A DNA stretch of 64,000 nt from Melghirimyces algeriensis (GCF_900182565.1 NZ_FXTI01000011.1:39595-103594); one strand, 5' to 3'; positions 8,261 to 16,613 are shown, counted from the stretch's first letter. Notes: generated by a model not told the origin, from the letters alone. Made by a program: numbers and translations.

Positions 8261-9198
8261 ATGAACTTGCATAAAAAAGCCTATCTGGCGGCATTGTTAT
8301 ATGCTTCCATTATCGGTTTGTCGTTTATGCTTGTAAAAATTGCCCTTACGGTAGCCAGTCCGACGGATACATTGGCACACCGATTTACGATTGCGTTTGT
8401 ATTTGCCACGCTTCCAGTTTTATTTGGAAAAGTAAGAGTAAAGGTTGCTGTAAGTGATCTTCTGCCCATATTTTCCCTGGCGCTCCTATACCCGGTGCTA
8501 TTTTTTACATTTCAAGTGTTTGGTCTTGTCTATACCTCTTCTTCGGAAGCGGGCATTATCCAAGCCACCGTTCCCATCTTTACATTAATCCTGGCAACGC
8601 TCTTTCTAAAAGAACACTCCAGCATGGGACAAAAGGTTTCAATCCTTAGTTCCGTATCGGGTGTCATCTATATTTTTATAATGAATGGGTTCAGCATGGA
8701 AAATTACAGTATCAAGGGAACCTTGCTGATTCTTTTATCGGCTCTGTCTGTATCGTTTTATAGCATTTTGGCCAAAAAACTGACCAAGAAGTATACGTTA
8801 TTTACATTAACCTATGTGATGACTTTCTTTGGATTTATAACGTTTAATGGATGGGCCATTACAAACCATATGGTTGAAAAAGATCTTGTCCACTTTTTTA
8901 CACCCTTTTTAAGCTGGAAGTTTATCCTTGCTGTTTTCTATTTGGGTGTCCTGTCCTCTCTTTGTACTTTGTTATTATCCAATTATGTACTCTCCAAAAT
9001 TGAAGCTTCCAAAAAGAGTGTGTTCAGTAATCTGGCAACGCTGATCACCATGATTGCCGGGGTACGATTCACTTTTATCATGTGATCGGTGCGGTGGTGA
9101 TTCTTGCCGGTGTGTTTGGAACCAATTATCTTGGCTCCAAACCCGGAAGAAGAGAAGTAAGGATGATCAATAGCCGACCTGAAAAGAATATAGGATGA
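8261..9198 (+). pseudogene. EamA/DMT family exporter, frameshifted near the C-terminus
   Basis: The ATG after GAGGGGAGG opens a ten-helix drug/metabolite transporter (EamA) frame readable for 274 residues. The second EamA repeat then breaks near 9062: after LITMIAGV the frame runs to a stop at 9085. The expected last helix (HVIGAVVILAGVFGTNYLG) continues in the next frame to a stop at 9198. The join lacks about ten residues normally present, so a small deletion with frameshift is likely. The truncated product would lack its last helix. Its promoter region is shared with the MocR gene. Confidence 0.83.
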
Positions 9199-9248
9199 TG
9201 AAAAGATCAGGAAAGAGGGAGCCTTTTAAAGAGATGTTTGCTGCAACC

Positions 9249-9749
9249 CTAGCAGGAAACATCTTTTTGGTATTTCACAAGGGTGGTTACCTTACCAAAG
9301 AAATCATCTTCCATTTGTTCGACTGGAAGAAAATTCATCGCCTGATAAAACTGCCTGCCCCGATGGTTTTCTTTTTCCACCCAGGCAAAAACCTGATGGA
9401 TGTGCGGTTGGGCGTTAAAAAGTGTGGTCAGGAGTTGTTTGCCGATTCCCAGTCCCTGAAATGATGGTAACAGATAGATACGGGTTAATTCAAAATGGGC
9501 AGGGGCGTGTTCAGCCAACTCCGCATAACCAATGATTTGCTCTTCTTTACAAGCCACATAAAACTGCCGATGGGGTCGGTTACAATCGTCCTGATAAGCT
9601 TTGAGCAAGTTTTCAGTGGAATAAGCCCTGTTTAGAAACATTTCAATCGCTCTGTGTGGTAAAAATGAACCATAGGTTTGGAACTAGGTTTGATAAGCGA
9701 CGTGCTGAATACCGGCGAGGTCCTTTTGTTGAACGGGTCGGATCTGCAT
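9249..9749 (-). pseudogene. GNAT N-acetyltransferase with in-frame amber stop
   Basis: An ideal ribosome binding site (GGAGGTG, 7 bases) precedes an ATG at 9749. The frame reads MQIRPVQQKDLAGIQHVAYQT, meets a TAG at 9684-9686, and continues in the same frame as FQTYGSFLPHRAIE into a clean GNAT domain ending at 9249. Acetyl-CoA binding motif A is visible as RIYLLPSFQGLGIGKQLL, motif B as ENHRGRQFYQAMNF. The TAG stands where Trp is plausible (TGG to TAG). An internal ATG at 9641 would give a 130-residue product lacking the first strand and helix. Substrate unknown. Confidence 0.8.
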
Positions 9750-9934
9750 TTTGATCACCTCCATCTCATGCGCATCACGGATTGACAACGAAACCCGTTA
9801 TATCATCTTCAGAAAAATCCATATTTTGATACATAATCCATATCTCCCGCCCATACAATGGAGAATCATAGATTTTATGATAGGTCCAATCCATTCATCA
9901 GAAGGACAATTTATTGCATGGGGGGATTTGAATC

Positions 9935-10813
9935 ATGGATCATCCCGGCAAGAAGGTGATGACTTCCTTAGCCTTGGCCGGTTCCTTGCTCCTTCCGAGT
10001 CAATCTGTCGATGCGGCTGTCTCGACGGAAGCGGAAGATGAAAAGGTGAAGAAGGACAAAGAAGGGAATCAGGCTACGCAAAGCACATCTGAAGTTCAAC
10101 GATCTCCACAGAAAGTGGAATATCATGTGATTTCTTCAGGGATTCGGATGCACATGGGGGCATCTTCCGGGCAGGATTCCAGCTCTTCTGATGTTCAGTT
10201 TAAACGGTCCGCCGGGTTTCATATCGTTAAAAAAGGGGATACCTTGAGCGAAATCGCTGCGGACCATGGAATGAAGCTGAAGAATCTGTTAAAGCAGAAT
10301 CCCCAGGTTGACAATCCCCATTGGATTCAAGTCGGGGACCGGATTCGCTTGGACGCATCTTCCAAAGAGAGTAAGGATTATACGAAATCCAAGCAGAAGA
10401 AAGGATCTTCCAACCTTTCTTCATCGAATGGAAGGCAAAGTGGAAAAGCGTACCAGGTGATTCGCGAAGCCAAAACGCTTCTGGATGCTTCTTACCAATA
10501 CGGTGCGGAAGGACCGAATCATTTTGACTGCTCAGGATTTACGCAATATGTATTTAAGCAAAACGGATATCATCTTCCCCGAAGCAGCTCTGCGCAAGCA
10601 TCGGTTGGTCAAGCCGTTCGTCGCAGTGCCCTGAAAATGGGAGATTTGCTTTTTTTCCGCACCGGTGGAGGTGGAATCAGTCATGTATCGATTTATATGG
10701 GGAATGGGCAAATGATCCATGCGACCAATCCTCGAAGCGATATCACCATCAGCAACTTAAATGAACGGTACTGGAGTAAACGATATGCCGGTGCCCGACG
10801 AGTGATCCAGTAG
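9935..10813 (+). CDS. Secreted LysM-NlpC/P60 peptidoglycan endopeptidase
   Basis: 292 residues. Signal peptide (about 1-27, ending near VDAA), an acidic/basic linker, one LysM domain (about 92-130, FHIVKKGDTLSEIA) for wall binding, a second linker, and a C-terminal NlpC/P60 domain (about 170-292). The catalytic triad is visible: Cys199 in FDCSGF, His250 in SHVSIYMGNG, His262 in MIHA. Such enzymes cut D-Glu-meso-DAP bonds during wall turnover or division. The start follows GGGGGGA. Single-gene unit closed by the terminator at 10822. Confidence 0.92.
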   Translation: MDHPGKKVMTSLALAGSLLLPSQSVDAAVSTEAEDEKVKKDKEGNQATQSTSEVQRSPQKVEYHVISSGIRMHMGASSGQDSSSSDVQFKRSAGFHIVKKGDTLSEIAADHGMKLKNLLKQNPQVDNPHWIQVGDRIRLDASSKESKDYTKSKQKKGSSNLSSSNGRQSGKAYQVIREAKTLLDASYQYGAEGPNHFDCSGFTQYVFKQNGYHLPRSSSAQASVGQAVRRSALKMGDLLFFRTGGGGISHVSIYMGNGQMIHATNPRSDITISNLNERYWSKRYAGARRVIQ

Positions 10814-10821
10814 AAGAAACC

Positions 10822-10850
10822 AACGGCTTCCTTCGGGAAGTCGTTTTTTT
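10822..10850 (+). terminator. Terminator after LysM-NlpC/P60 gene
   Basis: AACGGCTTCC / GGAAGTCGTT stem (one G-U pair), TTCG loop, seven T. It begins 8 bases after the stop and touches the end of the convergent small gene. Confidence 0.8.
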
Positions 10851-11064
10851 ATCCGTCGCCTTTGCGTAGCCAGAACAGAACCAGACCCATGAAGAAAAAA
10901 AGAAAGCCAATGGTCATAAAAAAAAGGTAAGATCCTATGGAGTCGGGGAGTGATTGGCCAGTAGCAGCCACAGGGAGTCCGACAGCCATTTCCAAATCCA
11001 CCCAGGCGGTGGATGGAATCAGGATTAACATCCAAGTGAAAACAAATGAAGTGATCGGTCTCAT
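10849..11064 (-). CDS. Small membrane protein of unknown function (71 aa)
   Basis: The ATG at 11064 follows GGGGGATACCC. The peptide has an N-terminal hydrophobic segment (about 5-20, after MRPITS) and a second one (about 43-65, YLFFMTIGFLFFFMGLVLFW), ending in LRKGDG. The middle has a short charged and Pro-containing loop, and the first helix could be a signal anchor. I do not recognise a family. It is convergent with the NlpC/P60 gene and stands alone. The region 11065-11339 upstream holds no other gene I can support. Confidence 0.5.
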   Translation of the reverse strand: MRPITSFVFTWMLILIPSTAWVDLEMAVGLPVAATGQSLPDSIGSYLFFMTIGFLFFFMGLVLFWLRKGDG

Positions 11065-11339
11065 ATGGGTATCCCCCTTTGATGTCTCGGTTTTGTATAT
11101 CACTATAAAGATATTTTCGCGTTTTGCCACTCCATTTACTTCTTTTTTTCAAAAAATATATCGTCCGGTATGTGACGGCTCCTCACTTATCCGGGTGACC
11201 TATTCATTTGGTTTTATTTTATGATTCATGCAAAAGATGCCATTTTTAGGTAGCGTCAGCATAAGGCTTTTGTATTGTGATAGAAAAGAGACCTAAAACG
11301 AGGCACATACATTCGAATAACAGGATAGGGGGAGGGAAA

Positions 11340-11498
11340 ATGGTTCTATCATTTGGTCGAAAAGTAACGGTTTTACTCATTCTTGTTTTGCTGATTCTGG
11401 GTATGTTTCCATCCAAGGCCAGTGGAGAAAAGGTGGAGGACTGGAATTGGAGTATCTTGTTCACGGAAAAAAATCGTTCAGAGCGGGGAAATCTTTGA
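11340..11498 (+). CDS. Small secreted peptide precursor (52 aa), unknown function
   Basis: The ATG at 11340 has a strong ribosome binding site (GGGGGAGGG, 4-5 bases). A short basic start (MVLSFGRK) and an 18-residue hydrophobic core lead to a PSKASGEK signal-peptidase-like site near residue 30. This leaves a 22-23-residue charged mature peptide with two Trp and no Cys. It is immediately followed by its own strong terminator, so it is a dedicated one-gene unit. It could be a signalling or bacteriocin-like peptide or a regulator of a membrane protein; no family is recognised. The next gene downstream encodes an ArAE-type membrane protein. Confidence 0.5.
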   Translation: MVLSFGRKVTVLLILVLLILGMFPSKASGEKVEDWNWSILFTEKNRSERGNL

Positions 11499-11505
11499 AA
11501 GAACG

Positions 11506-11534
11506 GCTGCTTCCTTTGTGGAAGCAGCTTTTTT
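11506..11534 (+). terminator. Terminator of the small secreted peptide gene
   Basis: Perfect 9-bp stem GCTGCTTCC / GGAAGCAGC, 5-base loop, six T, starting 7 bases after the stop codon. Confidence 0.85.
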
Positions 11535-11671
11535 AATGAAAATGACATTTTGGACAAAAGAAAGGGAATCATGTAAGCTGGTAAAAACAAGGGAAAAAAG
11601 GATATACAATCTGTGCCCAATTTTAAATGTTTTTAAACAGGTTGAATGTGAGACGGAGGAATGAACCAGAG

Positions 11672-12613
11672 ATGCGAATCGGTTTTCGGACAACTAAAAC
11701 AGTGATTGCCGTCCTCTGCTCCATTTTTATTGCGGAGGCGTTGGGATTGAAACTGTCTACCTTCGCAGGAATTGTGGCAACCCTTCTGATTCAGACAACC
11801 CGCCGGGAAACACTTGTGGCAGCTGTTAAATTATTGGCCGCCTCTTTCATCACCTTGGTGATCTCGACCCTGCTTTTATATTTTTTGGGGTTTCATTTGT
11901 TTGTAATCGGATTGATATTGCTGATCATTATCCCAATTCTGACCAGCACCCGCACTCAACGCGGTGTTGTTTTGAGTACAGTGGTCTGTATTCATCTTTA
12001 TACAGCCGGGAGTGTCCAATGGGAAGTACTGGTCAATGAATTGGCTCTGCTGTTTGTGGGAATGACTGTGGCGATCACCATCAATCTCATCTATATGCCC
12101 AACCGAAAGGATGCCTTGGATCATATTCAAGTGCAACTGGAGAGAGAAATGGCTTCGTTTTTGGATCAATTAGCTTTGGCTTTGGAAGGGGAAAATGAGG
12201 ACTGGGATGGAGGGGAGATTCTCCGGATCGGTTCATGGATTCAAGAGGGCAAACAACTGGCCGTGATTCATGAGGATAATTATATCACTCAGGACGATAT
12301 GCTGGATCTTACGTATTTTGAAAGAAAAGAGAAACAGTTTTCCCATATGAAATATATGTTGGTGTTGGTTTCACGGGTGGAAACAGAAGTGGTTCAGGGA
12401 AAAATGATCGCCGGACTGTTGCGACGTCTGGCTCAATCGTTGCGGGAGCGACAGGAGACCGCATCGGAAGCGCTTATTCTGGAAACGGAATCCTTGCGGG
12501 AACGATTTGAAGCGATGGATCTTCCGGCCACACGGGAGGAGTTTGAAACCCGGTCCGCACTTCTTCAGATTTTGCATGAATTGAAGGCATTGATTCGGAA
12601 GGAAGTATGGTGA
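11672..12613 (+). CDS. Aromatic acid exporter family-like membrane protein (ArAE_1, YgaE/YqjA type)
   Basis: About 313 residues. The N-terminal half has four to five hydrophobic helices (about 8-140, starting GFRTTKTVIAVLCSIFIAEALG); the C-terminal half (about 150-313) is a charged, helical cytoplasmic domain ending ALIRKEVW. The motif KLSTFAGIVATLLIQ and the helical tail are those of the Bacillota ArAE_1/DUF939 proteins. Family members are related to efflux proteins such as AaeB, but most Bacillus homologues lack a proven substrate. I chose the ATG at 11672; GGAGGA lies 11 bases upstream. Closed by a terminator at 12617. Confidence 0.78.
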   Translation: MRIGFRTTKTVIAVLCSIFIAEALGLKLSTFAGIVATLLIQTTRRETLVAAVKLLAASFITLVISTLLLYFLGFHLFVIGLILLIIIPILTSTRTQRGVVLSTVVCIHLYTAGSVQWEVLVNELALLFVGMTVAITINLIYMPNRKDALDHIQVQLEREMASFLDQLALALEGENEDWDGGEILRIGSWIQEGKQLAVIHEDNYITQDDMLDLTYFERKEKQFSHMKYMLVLVSRVETEVVQGKMIAGLLRRLAQSLRERQETASEALILETESLRERFEAMDLPATREEFETRSALLQILHELKALIRKEVW

Positions 12614-12616
12614 GTG

Positions 12617-12651
12617 AAAACAAGCCAGGCTCATCGAGTCTGGCTTGTTTT
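12617..12651. terminator. Bidirectional terminator between convergent genes
   Basis: AAAACAAGCCAG / CTGGCTTGTTTT stem with an ATCG-centred loop. T runs on both strands serve the ArAE-like gene and the DUF423 gene. Confidence 0.8.
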
Positions 12652-12657
12652 CACGGT

Positions 12658-13026
12658 TTAAAGTTCTTTAATGGCAGAAACGGCAATGAGCGCCCAGCCG
12701 ATCAAAAATGAGACACCACCGAGTGGAGTGATCATTCCCAGCTTGGTAATGTTGGTTAAAGCCATGATATACAGGCTGCCGGAAAACAGAATGATTCCAA
12801 CCAGCAGAAGCCACCCTCCACTTGTAACTAGGGGAGTGTTGATACGGGTGGTCAACAAACCGACAAAAAGCAGTCCCAGGGCATGGATCATATGATATTG
12901 AGCACCGGTTTGCCAATTGGCCAACATTCGTTCCGATACTTTTCCTTCCAGACCATGAGCTCCAAAGGCTCCTAGAGCGATGCTTAGAAACATATTGATG
13001 GCCCCCAACAAGATAAACCCCTTCAT
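12658..13026 (-). CDS. DUF423 family membrane protein (YwdK-like)
   Basis: 122 residues with four hydrophobic helices. The family hallmark AINMFLSIALGAFGAHGLE is at the N-terminus, followed by the NWQTGAQYHMIHALGLL segment with two His. DUF423 proteins are widespread inner-membrane proteins of unknown function. The ATG at 13026 follows GGAGGGTG, so a longer frame to 13065 is not needed. Monocistronic, convergent with the ArAE-like gene. Confidence 0.88.
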   Translation of the reverse strand: MKGFILLGAINMFLSIALGAFGAHGLEGKVSERMLANWQTGAQYHMIHALGLLFVGLLTTRINTPLVTSGGWLLLVGIILFSGSLYIMALTNITKLGMITPLGGVSFLIGWALIAVSAIKEL

Positions 13027-13161
13027 TTTACACCCTCCATTCTCGATTGTTTCTATGATTCCCATTCAGTATATCGTTTTCTCATGATAATGCACGTTAC
13101 GGTCTTATTAAAACCAGGAGTTCTTTTGTCAAAAACCGAAAAGATTGTATAGGTAACGTGC

Positions 13162-13199
13162 TTAACGATTGTTCAGTTTCTGTTTAGGTTCTATTAAGG
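13162..13199 (+). promoter_or_regulatory. Phased hexamer repeats upstream of DCC/DoxX genes
   Basis: TTAACG (13162), TTCAGT (13172), TTTAGG (13183) and TTAAGG (13194) are spaced 10-11 bases apart, one helical turn. This is the arrangement bound by OmpR-family response regulators such as Bacillus PhoP. A -10-like TAGAAT follows at 13209. A similar array precedes the gene at 36463. The regulator is unknown. Confidence 0.4.
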
Positions 13200-13247
13200 T
13201 GGACGATTTAGAATCAATATGAAGTGTTGTGGAAGGGAGCGAAACCG

Positions 13248-13697
13248 ATGGATGGTGTCGCAAGAGAGCGGGTTCAAAATCCTGTCGTTCTTTTCGACGG
13301 TGTATGCAATGTATGTAACCAAACGGTGCAGTGGATTATCCGCAATGACCCGAAAGGGCAATTTCGGTTTGCTTCGCTGCAGTCTGATGTGGCGGAAGCG
13401 CTGTTGAAGGATGCAACCATGCGGTCAACCTTAGGGGATTCCATGATTCTGATTGAAGATAAACGTATATACATGGAATCCACAGCGGCATTGCGCATAT
13501 GCCGAAGGTTGGCAGGCTGGAGAAAAGGGCTTTATGTGTTTATCCTTATTCCATCCTTTCTTCGGAATCGAGTGTACCGTTGGTTTGCCCGTCATCGATA
13601 TCGGTGGTTTGGAAAACAGGATCAATGTATGCTTCCCACCCCAGAGATTCGGAGCCGCTTCCTAGATCAAATGGAAGGAGGAAAAAGACCTGAATGA
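13248..13697 (+). CDS. DCC family thiol-disulfide oxidoreductase-like protein (DUF393)
   Basis: 149 residues. The defining motif is VLFDGVCNVCN near residue 14, with the CxxC-like pair, followed by the conserved WIIRNDPKGQFRFASLQS. These proteins are predicted thiol-disulfide oxidoreductases of unknown partner. Start ATG at 13248 after GGAAGGGAG; an upstream in-frame ATG lacks a site. The stop overlaps the next start by 4 bases, so it is coupled to a DoxX-like membrane protein. DCC proteins are often found next to such membrane partners, which suggests a joint redox role at the membrane (inference). Confidence 0.88.
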   Translation: MDGVARERVQNPVVLFDGVCNVCNQTVQWIIRNDPKGQFRFASLQSDVAEALLKDATMRSTLGDSMILIEDKRIYMESTAALRICRRLAGWRKGLYVFILIPSFLRNRVYRWFARHRYRWFGKQDQCMLPTPEIRSRFLDQMEGGKRPE

Positions 13698-14164
13698 AAC
13701 AAATCCGATGGAAAAGGGTGTTTGCTCAATCCATTCCGACAACCTTTCGTTGGTTTTTGGCAGCCAACTTCCTGATCTATGGAGTGGTCAAGCTGGTCAT
13801 AGGACAGTTTGGGGTTCCTTCGAATGAGATTGCAGCGGCAAATGGAGAAGGATTTGTCATGGCATGGACATTTTTTGGCTATTCCCGTGTTTATGAAATA
13901 TTTATTGGATTGGGTGAGGTGGTCGCAGCCATCCTGATTCTGATTCCCCGTACAGCTACAGTGGGAGCGATTTGCTATTTTCCAATCACGATCAATGTAA
14001 TGATGGTCAATTACTGTTTTGATATTGGCGTGCAGGATTTAAGCACAGTGATGACGGGAATGTGTGCGGTGCTGTTATGGATCGACCGTCATAAATTGAT
14101 GGGTCTTCTGCGTCCTTCCTCACAAAAGGAAAAAAAGATTGGAAAAGAGGGGATCAGCGGATGA
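13694..14164 (+). CDS. DoxX-like membrane protein
   Basis: 156 residues with four hydrophobic helices. Segments RWFLAANFLIYGVVKLV and YEIFIGLGEVVAAILILIPRT match the DoxX/quinol-oxidase-subunit-like fold in size and layout. Translationally coupled to the DCC protein (ATGA) and in turn overlaps a 27-codon frame. Function is not established; association with the DCC thiol protein suggests a membrane redox or electron-transfer role. The substrate and the presence of heme or quinone sites cannot be judged. Confidence 0.7.
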   Translation: MKQIRWKRVFAQSIPTTFRWFLAANFLIYGVVKLVIGQFGVPSNEIAAANGEGFVMAWTFFGYSRVYEIFIGLGEVVAAILILIPRTATVGAICYFPITINVMMVNYCFDIGVQDLSTVMTGMCAVLLWIDRHKLMGLLRPSSQKEKKIGKEGISG

Positions 14165-14244
14165 CCAGCTTTGTCCTTATGCAATTGGTTGGATGCTTTA
14201 TCCTATCCACCTTGTATTACACATTTAAGGAATGGAAGGGATAA
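14161..14244 (+). CDS. Putative 27-residue single-helix membrane peptide
   Basis: ATG overlaps the DoxX-like stop codon (ATGA). The peptide begins MTSFVLMQLVGCF and forms one hydrophobic helix followed by FKEWKG. The overlap arrangement repeats the coupling seen between the two upstream genes, which supports translation. It may be a small subunit of the DoxX-like protein, but so short a frame could also be chance. Confidence 0.35.
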   Translation: MTSFVLMQLVGCFILSTLYYTFKEWKG

Positions 14245-14339
14245 GTCTCAGTCTGTCCAGAATGATGTCTTAGAATGGGAGCAAGGAGAAAAACAAAACG
14301 CATAAGCACGACGGATTCTGTCAAGGTCCTGAATAGCAG

Positions 14340-14384
14340 ATCCCCGTTTTCCAGCAGTTGTTGGAAGCGGGGATTTGTTTTTAA
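14340..14384 (+). terminator. Terminator after DCC/DoxX unit
   Basis: ATCCCCG pairs with CGGGGAT, with inner TTCCA/TGGAA, followed by TTGTTTTT. Confidence 0.65.
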
Positions 14385-14427
14385 AAAAGAATCCAATAAA
14401 GGATATTTACAAATAGTAAATATCAGT

Positions 14428-14442
14428 TTATAATAATTACAA
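14428..14442. promoter_or_regulatory. PerR-like box upstream of pfeT
   Basis: TTATAATAATTACAA matches the PerR consensus TTATAATnATTATAA at all but one position. It lies about 160 bases before the iron-efflux ATPase gene, whose Bacillus homologue is induced by PerR loss. Confidence 0.6.
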
Positions 14443-14483
14443 ATATATTTCACCTATTCAACTCTATTGCGCGAAACCAAAAT

Positions 14484-14498
14484 CGATAATCATTCTCA
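14484..14498. promoter_or_regulatory. Fur-like box upstream of pfeT
   Basis: CGATAATCATTCTCA matches the 7-1-7 Fur consensus at 12 of the 14 informative positions. A weaker match, ATTGAATTTTATTCTCAAT, lies at 14558-14576. Between them a perfect-length 12-bp hairpin (14506-14533, GCTGTTTGTCGG / CCGGCAAACAGC with one G-U) could form in the leader RNA. Function untested. Confidence 0.5.
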
Positions 14499-14603
14499 AC
14501 GTGTTGCTGTTTGTCGGATTTCCGGCAAACAGCTTCTGTCATTTTAAGGGGTCCGATATTGAATTTTATTCTCAATTGACCATAGCGAAAGGCGGGTGGG
14601 AGT

Positions 14604-16556
14604 ATGTTACAAGAGTTGAAAATGGAGTCGCGGGCAACGATGTCTGCGATGAGGGATACAACATCAGAGAAAAATGTGCCCAAGAACGAAAGTCAAAAAG
14701 GTGGGAATTTGTTTTTACAGACGCATGGAGAAGCAATCGCGGCAGGAGTGAGCGGAGCATTGATTCTGCTGGCATGGCTAGGGCAAAGCTGGCTGGGGTC
14801 ACTGGATGTCATATGTTATCTGACCGCTTATGTAATTGGTGGTTTTGCAAAAGCCAGAGAAGGGCTTCTTGCGTTTATCCATGAGAAAAAACTGGATGTG
14901 AACCTGCTCATGCTGTTGGCCGCAGCTGGAGCTGCGGGGATTGGATACTGGCTGGAAGGGGCGCTCTTGATTTTCATTTTTGCCTTGAGTGGAGCGCTGG
15001 AAGCCTATTCGGAACAAAAGAGCCGCCGGGATTTGTCCGCATTGATGTCAATGAAACCGGAAACGGCCCGGATCATCATCGGTGGAAAAGAACGCCGTGT
15101 GCCGATTGAGCAGCTGAAGGTGGAGGATCAGGTATTGGTAAAGCCGGGTGAGCAAATCCCTGTGGATGGAACGGTGGTCCGGGGTATGTCTGAGGTGAAT
15201 CAAGCCGCGATTACCGGTGAATCCGTGCCGGTGGAAAAGGGAAAAGGAGCCGAAGTGTTTGCTGGAACGCTTAATGGAACGGGTTCGTTAATGATTCGTG
15301 TCGATCGGTTGTTGGAGGAAAGTACCTTTTCACGTATTGTTCGACTTGTACAGGAAGCGGAAGAACAGCAACCTTCCGCTCAACGAACGATTGAGCGTTT
15401 TGAAGGATGGTATGTCAAGGTTGTGTTGGCTGTCACAGCCCTGCTTCTCTTCTTGCCTCCACTCCTCTTCTCTTGGAGCTGGAGCGATGCAGGTTACCGG
15501 GCGATGGTGTTTATGGTCGTGGCTTCCCCTTGTGCAGTCGTTGCCTCCATTATGCCTGCGGTATTGGCTGCCATGTCCAATGGTGCCCGCAAGGGCCTTT
15601 TGTTCAAGGGAGGTTCTTACGTCCAAGCGTTGGCGGACATTGGGGTGGTGGCTTTTGATAAGACGGGAACGCTGACACATGGAGAACTTGCGGTAACAGA
15701 TGTGGTACCTTTGAGGGATTGGAGCAAAGACGGAGTATTGAAAGTGGCTGCCACATTGGAATCGTTGTCGGAGCATCCCATTGCCCAGGCCATCATAAGA
15801 AAAGCACAGGAAAAGGAAATGGATGTTCAGCGTCCGGAGCATTTTGATTCATACACCGGACGGGGAGTGAAGGTGAGATGGAACGGAAGACATTGGCGGA
15901 TCGGGAAGCCGGAATGGATTCTCTCTCCTGATGAAAGGGATCAACTGTTGCCAACATTGGAATCAGAAGGAAAAACGGTGGTTTGTCTCGCGAATGAAAA
16001 CGGCCCTGTCGGTTTGATTGCTCTGAAGGATACCATTCGGACTGAAGCGCAAATGGCGATCCAGGCGTTGAAAAAAATGGGGATTACTACGGTCATGCTG
16101 ACAGGTGATCGAAGGCAGACAGCGGAAGTGATCGCCAGGCAGGCGGGAGTGGATCATGTACGTGCCGAGCTTCTTCCGGAATCCAAGGTTCAGGCCATTC
16201 GCGAACTGGAAAAAACGTATGGATCGGTCGTGATGGTAGGAGATGGAGTGAATGATGCCCCCGCTCTGGCAGGAGCTACAGTGGGAATCGCCATGGGGGC
16301 CGCAGGAAGCGATGTTGCCTTGGAATCCGCTCAAGTGGTTTTGATGAATGACGATCTGAATAACCTTCCAAAAGCGATTGCCCTCGGAAAGCGGACTGGA
16401 TCGGTGATTCGACAAAACCTGGTCTTTGCCCTGTTGATGATCGGGGTCTTGATCGGCACCAATCTGTTTCAGGGGCTTCCGTTGCCAATGGGTGTAGTGG
16501 GTCACGAGGGAAGTACGCTGCTCGTGATTTTAAATGGATTACGCCTGTTACGTTGA
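14604..16556 (+). CDS. pfeT: P1B-4-type metal efflux ATPase (PfeT/ZosA/FrvA-like, probable Fe(II) exporter)
   Basis: 650 residues, plasma membrane. There is no N-terminal metal-binding CxxC domain; the first 35 residues are polar. TGES actuator loop near 204, SPC metal site in helix 4 at about 308-310, phosphorylation motif DKTGT at 352-356, MLTGD and GDGVNDAPAL hinge motifs, and HEGST in the last helices near 634. The SPC plus HEGxT pair is diagnostic of the P1B-4 subgroup, which exports Fe(II), Co or Zn. The PerR- and Fur-like boxes upstream favour the iron-efflux role known for B. subtilis PfeT and Listeria FrvA. Start ATG at 14604 after GGTGGGAGT. Confidence 0.88.
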   Translation: MLQELKMESRATMSAMRDTTSEKNVPKNESQKGGNLFLQTHGEAIAAGVSGALILLAWLGQSWLGSLDVICYLTAYVIGGFAKAREGLLAFIHEKKLDVNLLMLLAAAGAAGIGYWLEGALLIFIFALSGALEAYSEQKSRRDLSALMSMKPETARIIIGGKERRVPIEQLKVEDQVLVKPGEQIPVDGTVVRGMSEVNQAAITGESVPVEKGKGAEVFAGTLNGTGSLMIRVDRLLEESTFSRIVRLVQEAEEQQPSAQRTIERFEGWYVKVVLAVTALLLFLPPLLFSWSWSDAGYRAMVFMVVASPCAVVASIMPAVLAAMSNGARKGLLFKGGSYVQALADIGVVAFDKTGTLTHGELAVTDVVPLRDWSKDGVLKVAATLESLSEHPIAQAIIRKAQEKEMDVQRPEHFDSYTGRGVKVRWNGRHWRIGKPEWILSPDERDQLLPTLESEGKTVVCLANENGPVGLIALKDTIRTEAQMAIQALKKMGITTVMLTGDRRQTAEVIARQAGVDHVRAELLPESKVQAIRELEKTYGSVVMVGDGVNDAPALAGATVGIAMGAAGSDVALESAQVVLMNDDLNNLPKAIALGKRTGSVIRQNLVFALLMIGVLIGTNLFQGLPLPMGVVGHEGSTLLVILNGLRLLR

Positions 16557-16582
16557 AGAAGTCAATCAGACGATCGTCCCAG

Positions 16583-16613
16583 AAAAGTCCTGCGATGGAT
16601 GCAGGACTTTTTT
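16583..16613 (+). terminator. Terminator after pfeT
   Basis: AAAAGTCCTGC / GCAGGACTTTT stem, 7-base loop, T run. Confidence 0.85.

Noticed and set aside
844..9749. Amber codons in MFS and GNAT genes as possible recoding to Trp or another residue
   Set aside because: TAG is a normal stop for intact genes here (second siderophore permease, LysM-NlpC/P60), and the MFS gene also has a frameshift and lost most of its length.
10849..11152. Longer start for the small membrane protein at 10849
   Set aside because: The ATG at 11064 has a good ribosome binding site; the upstream extension does not and reads as basic filler.
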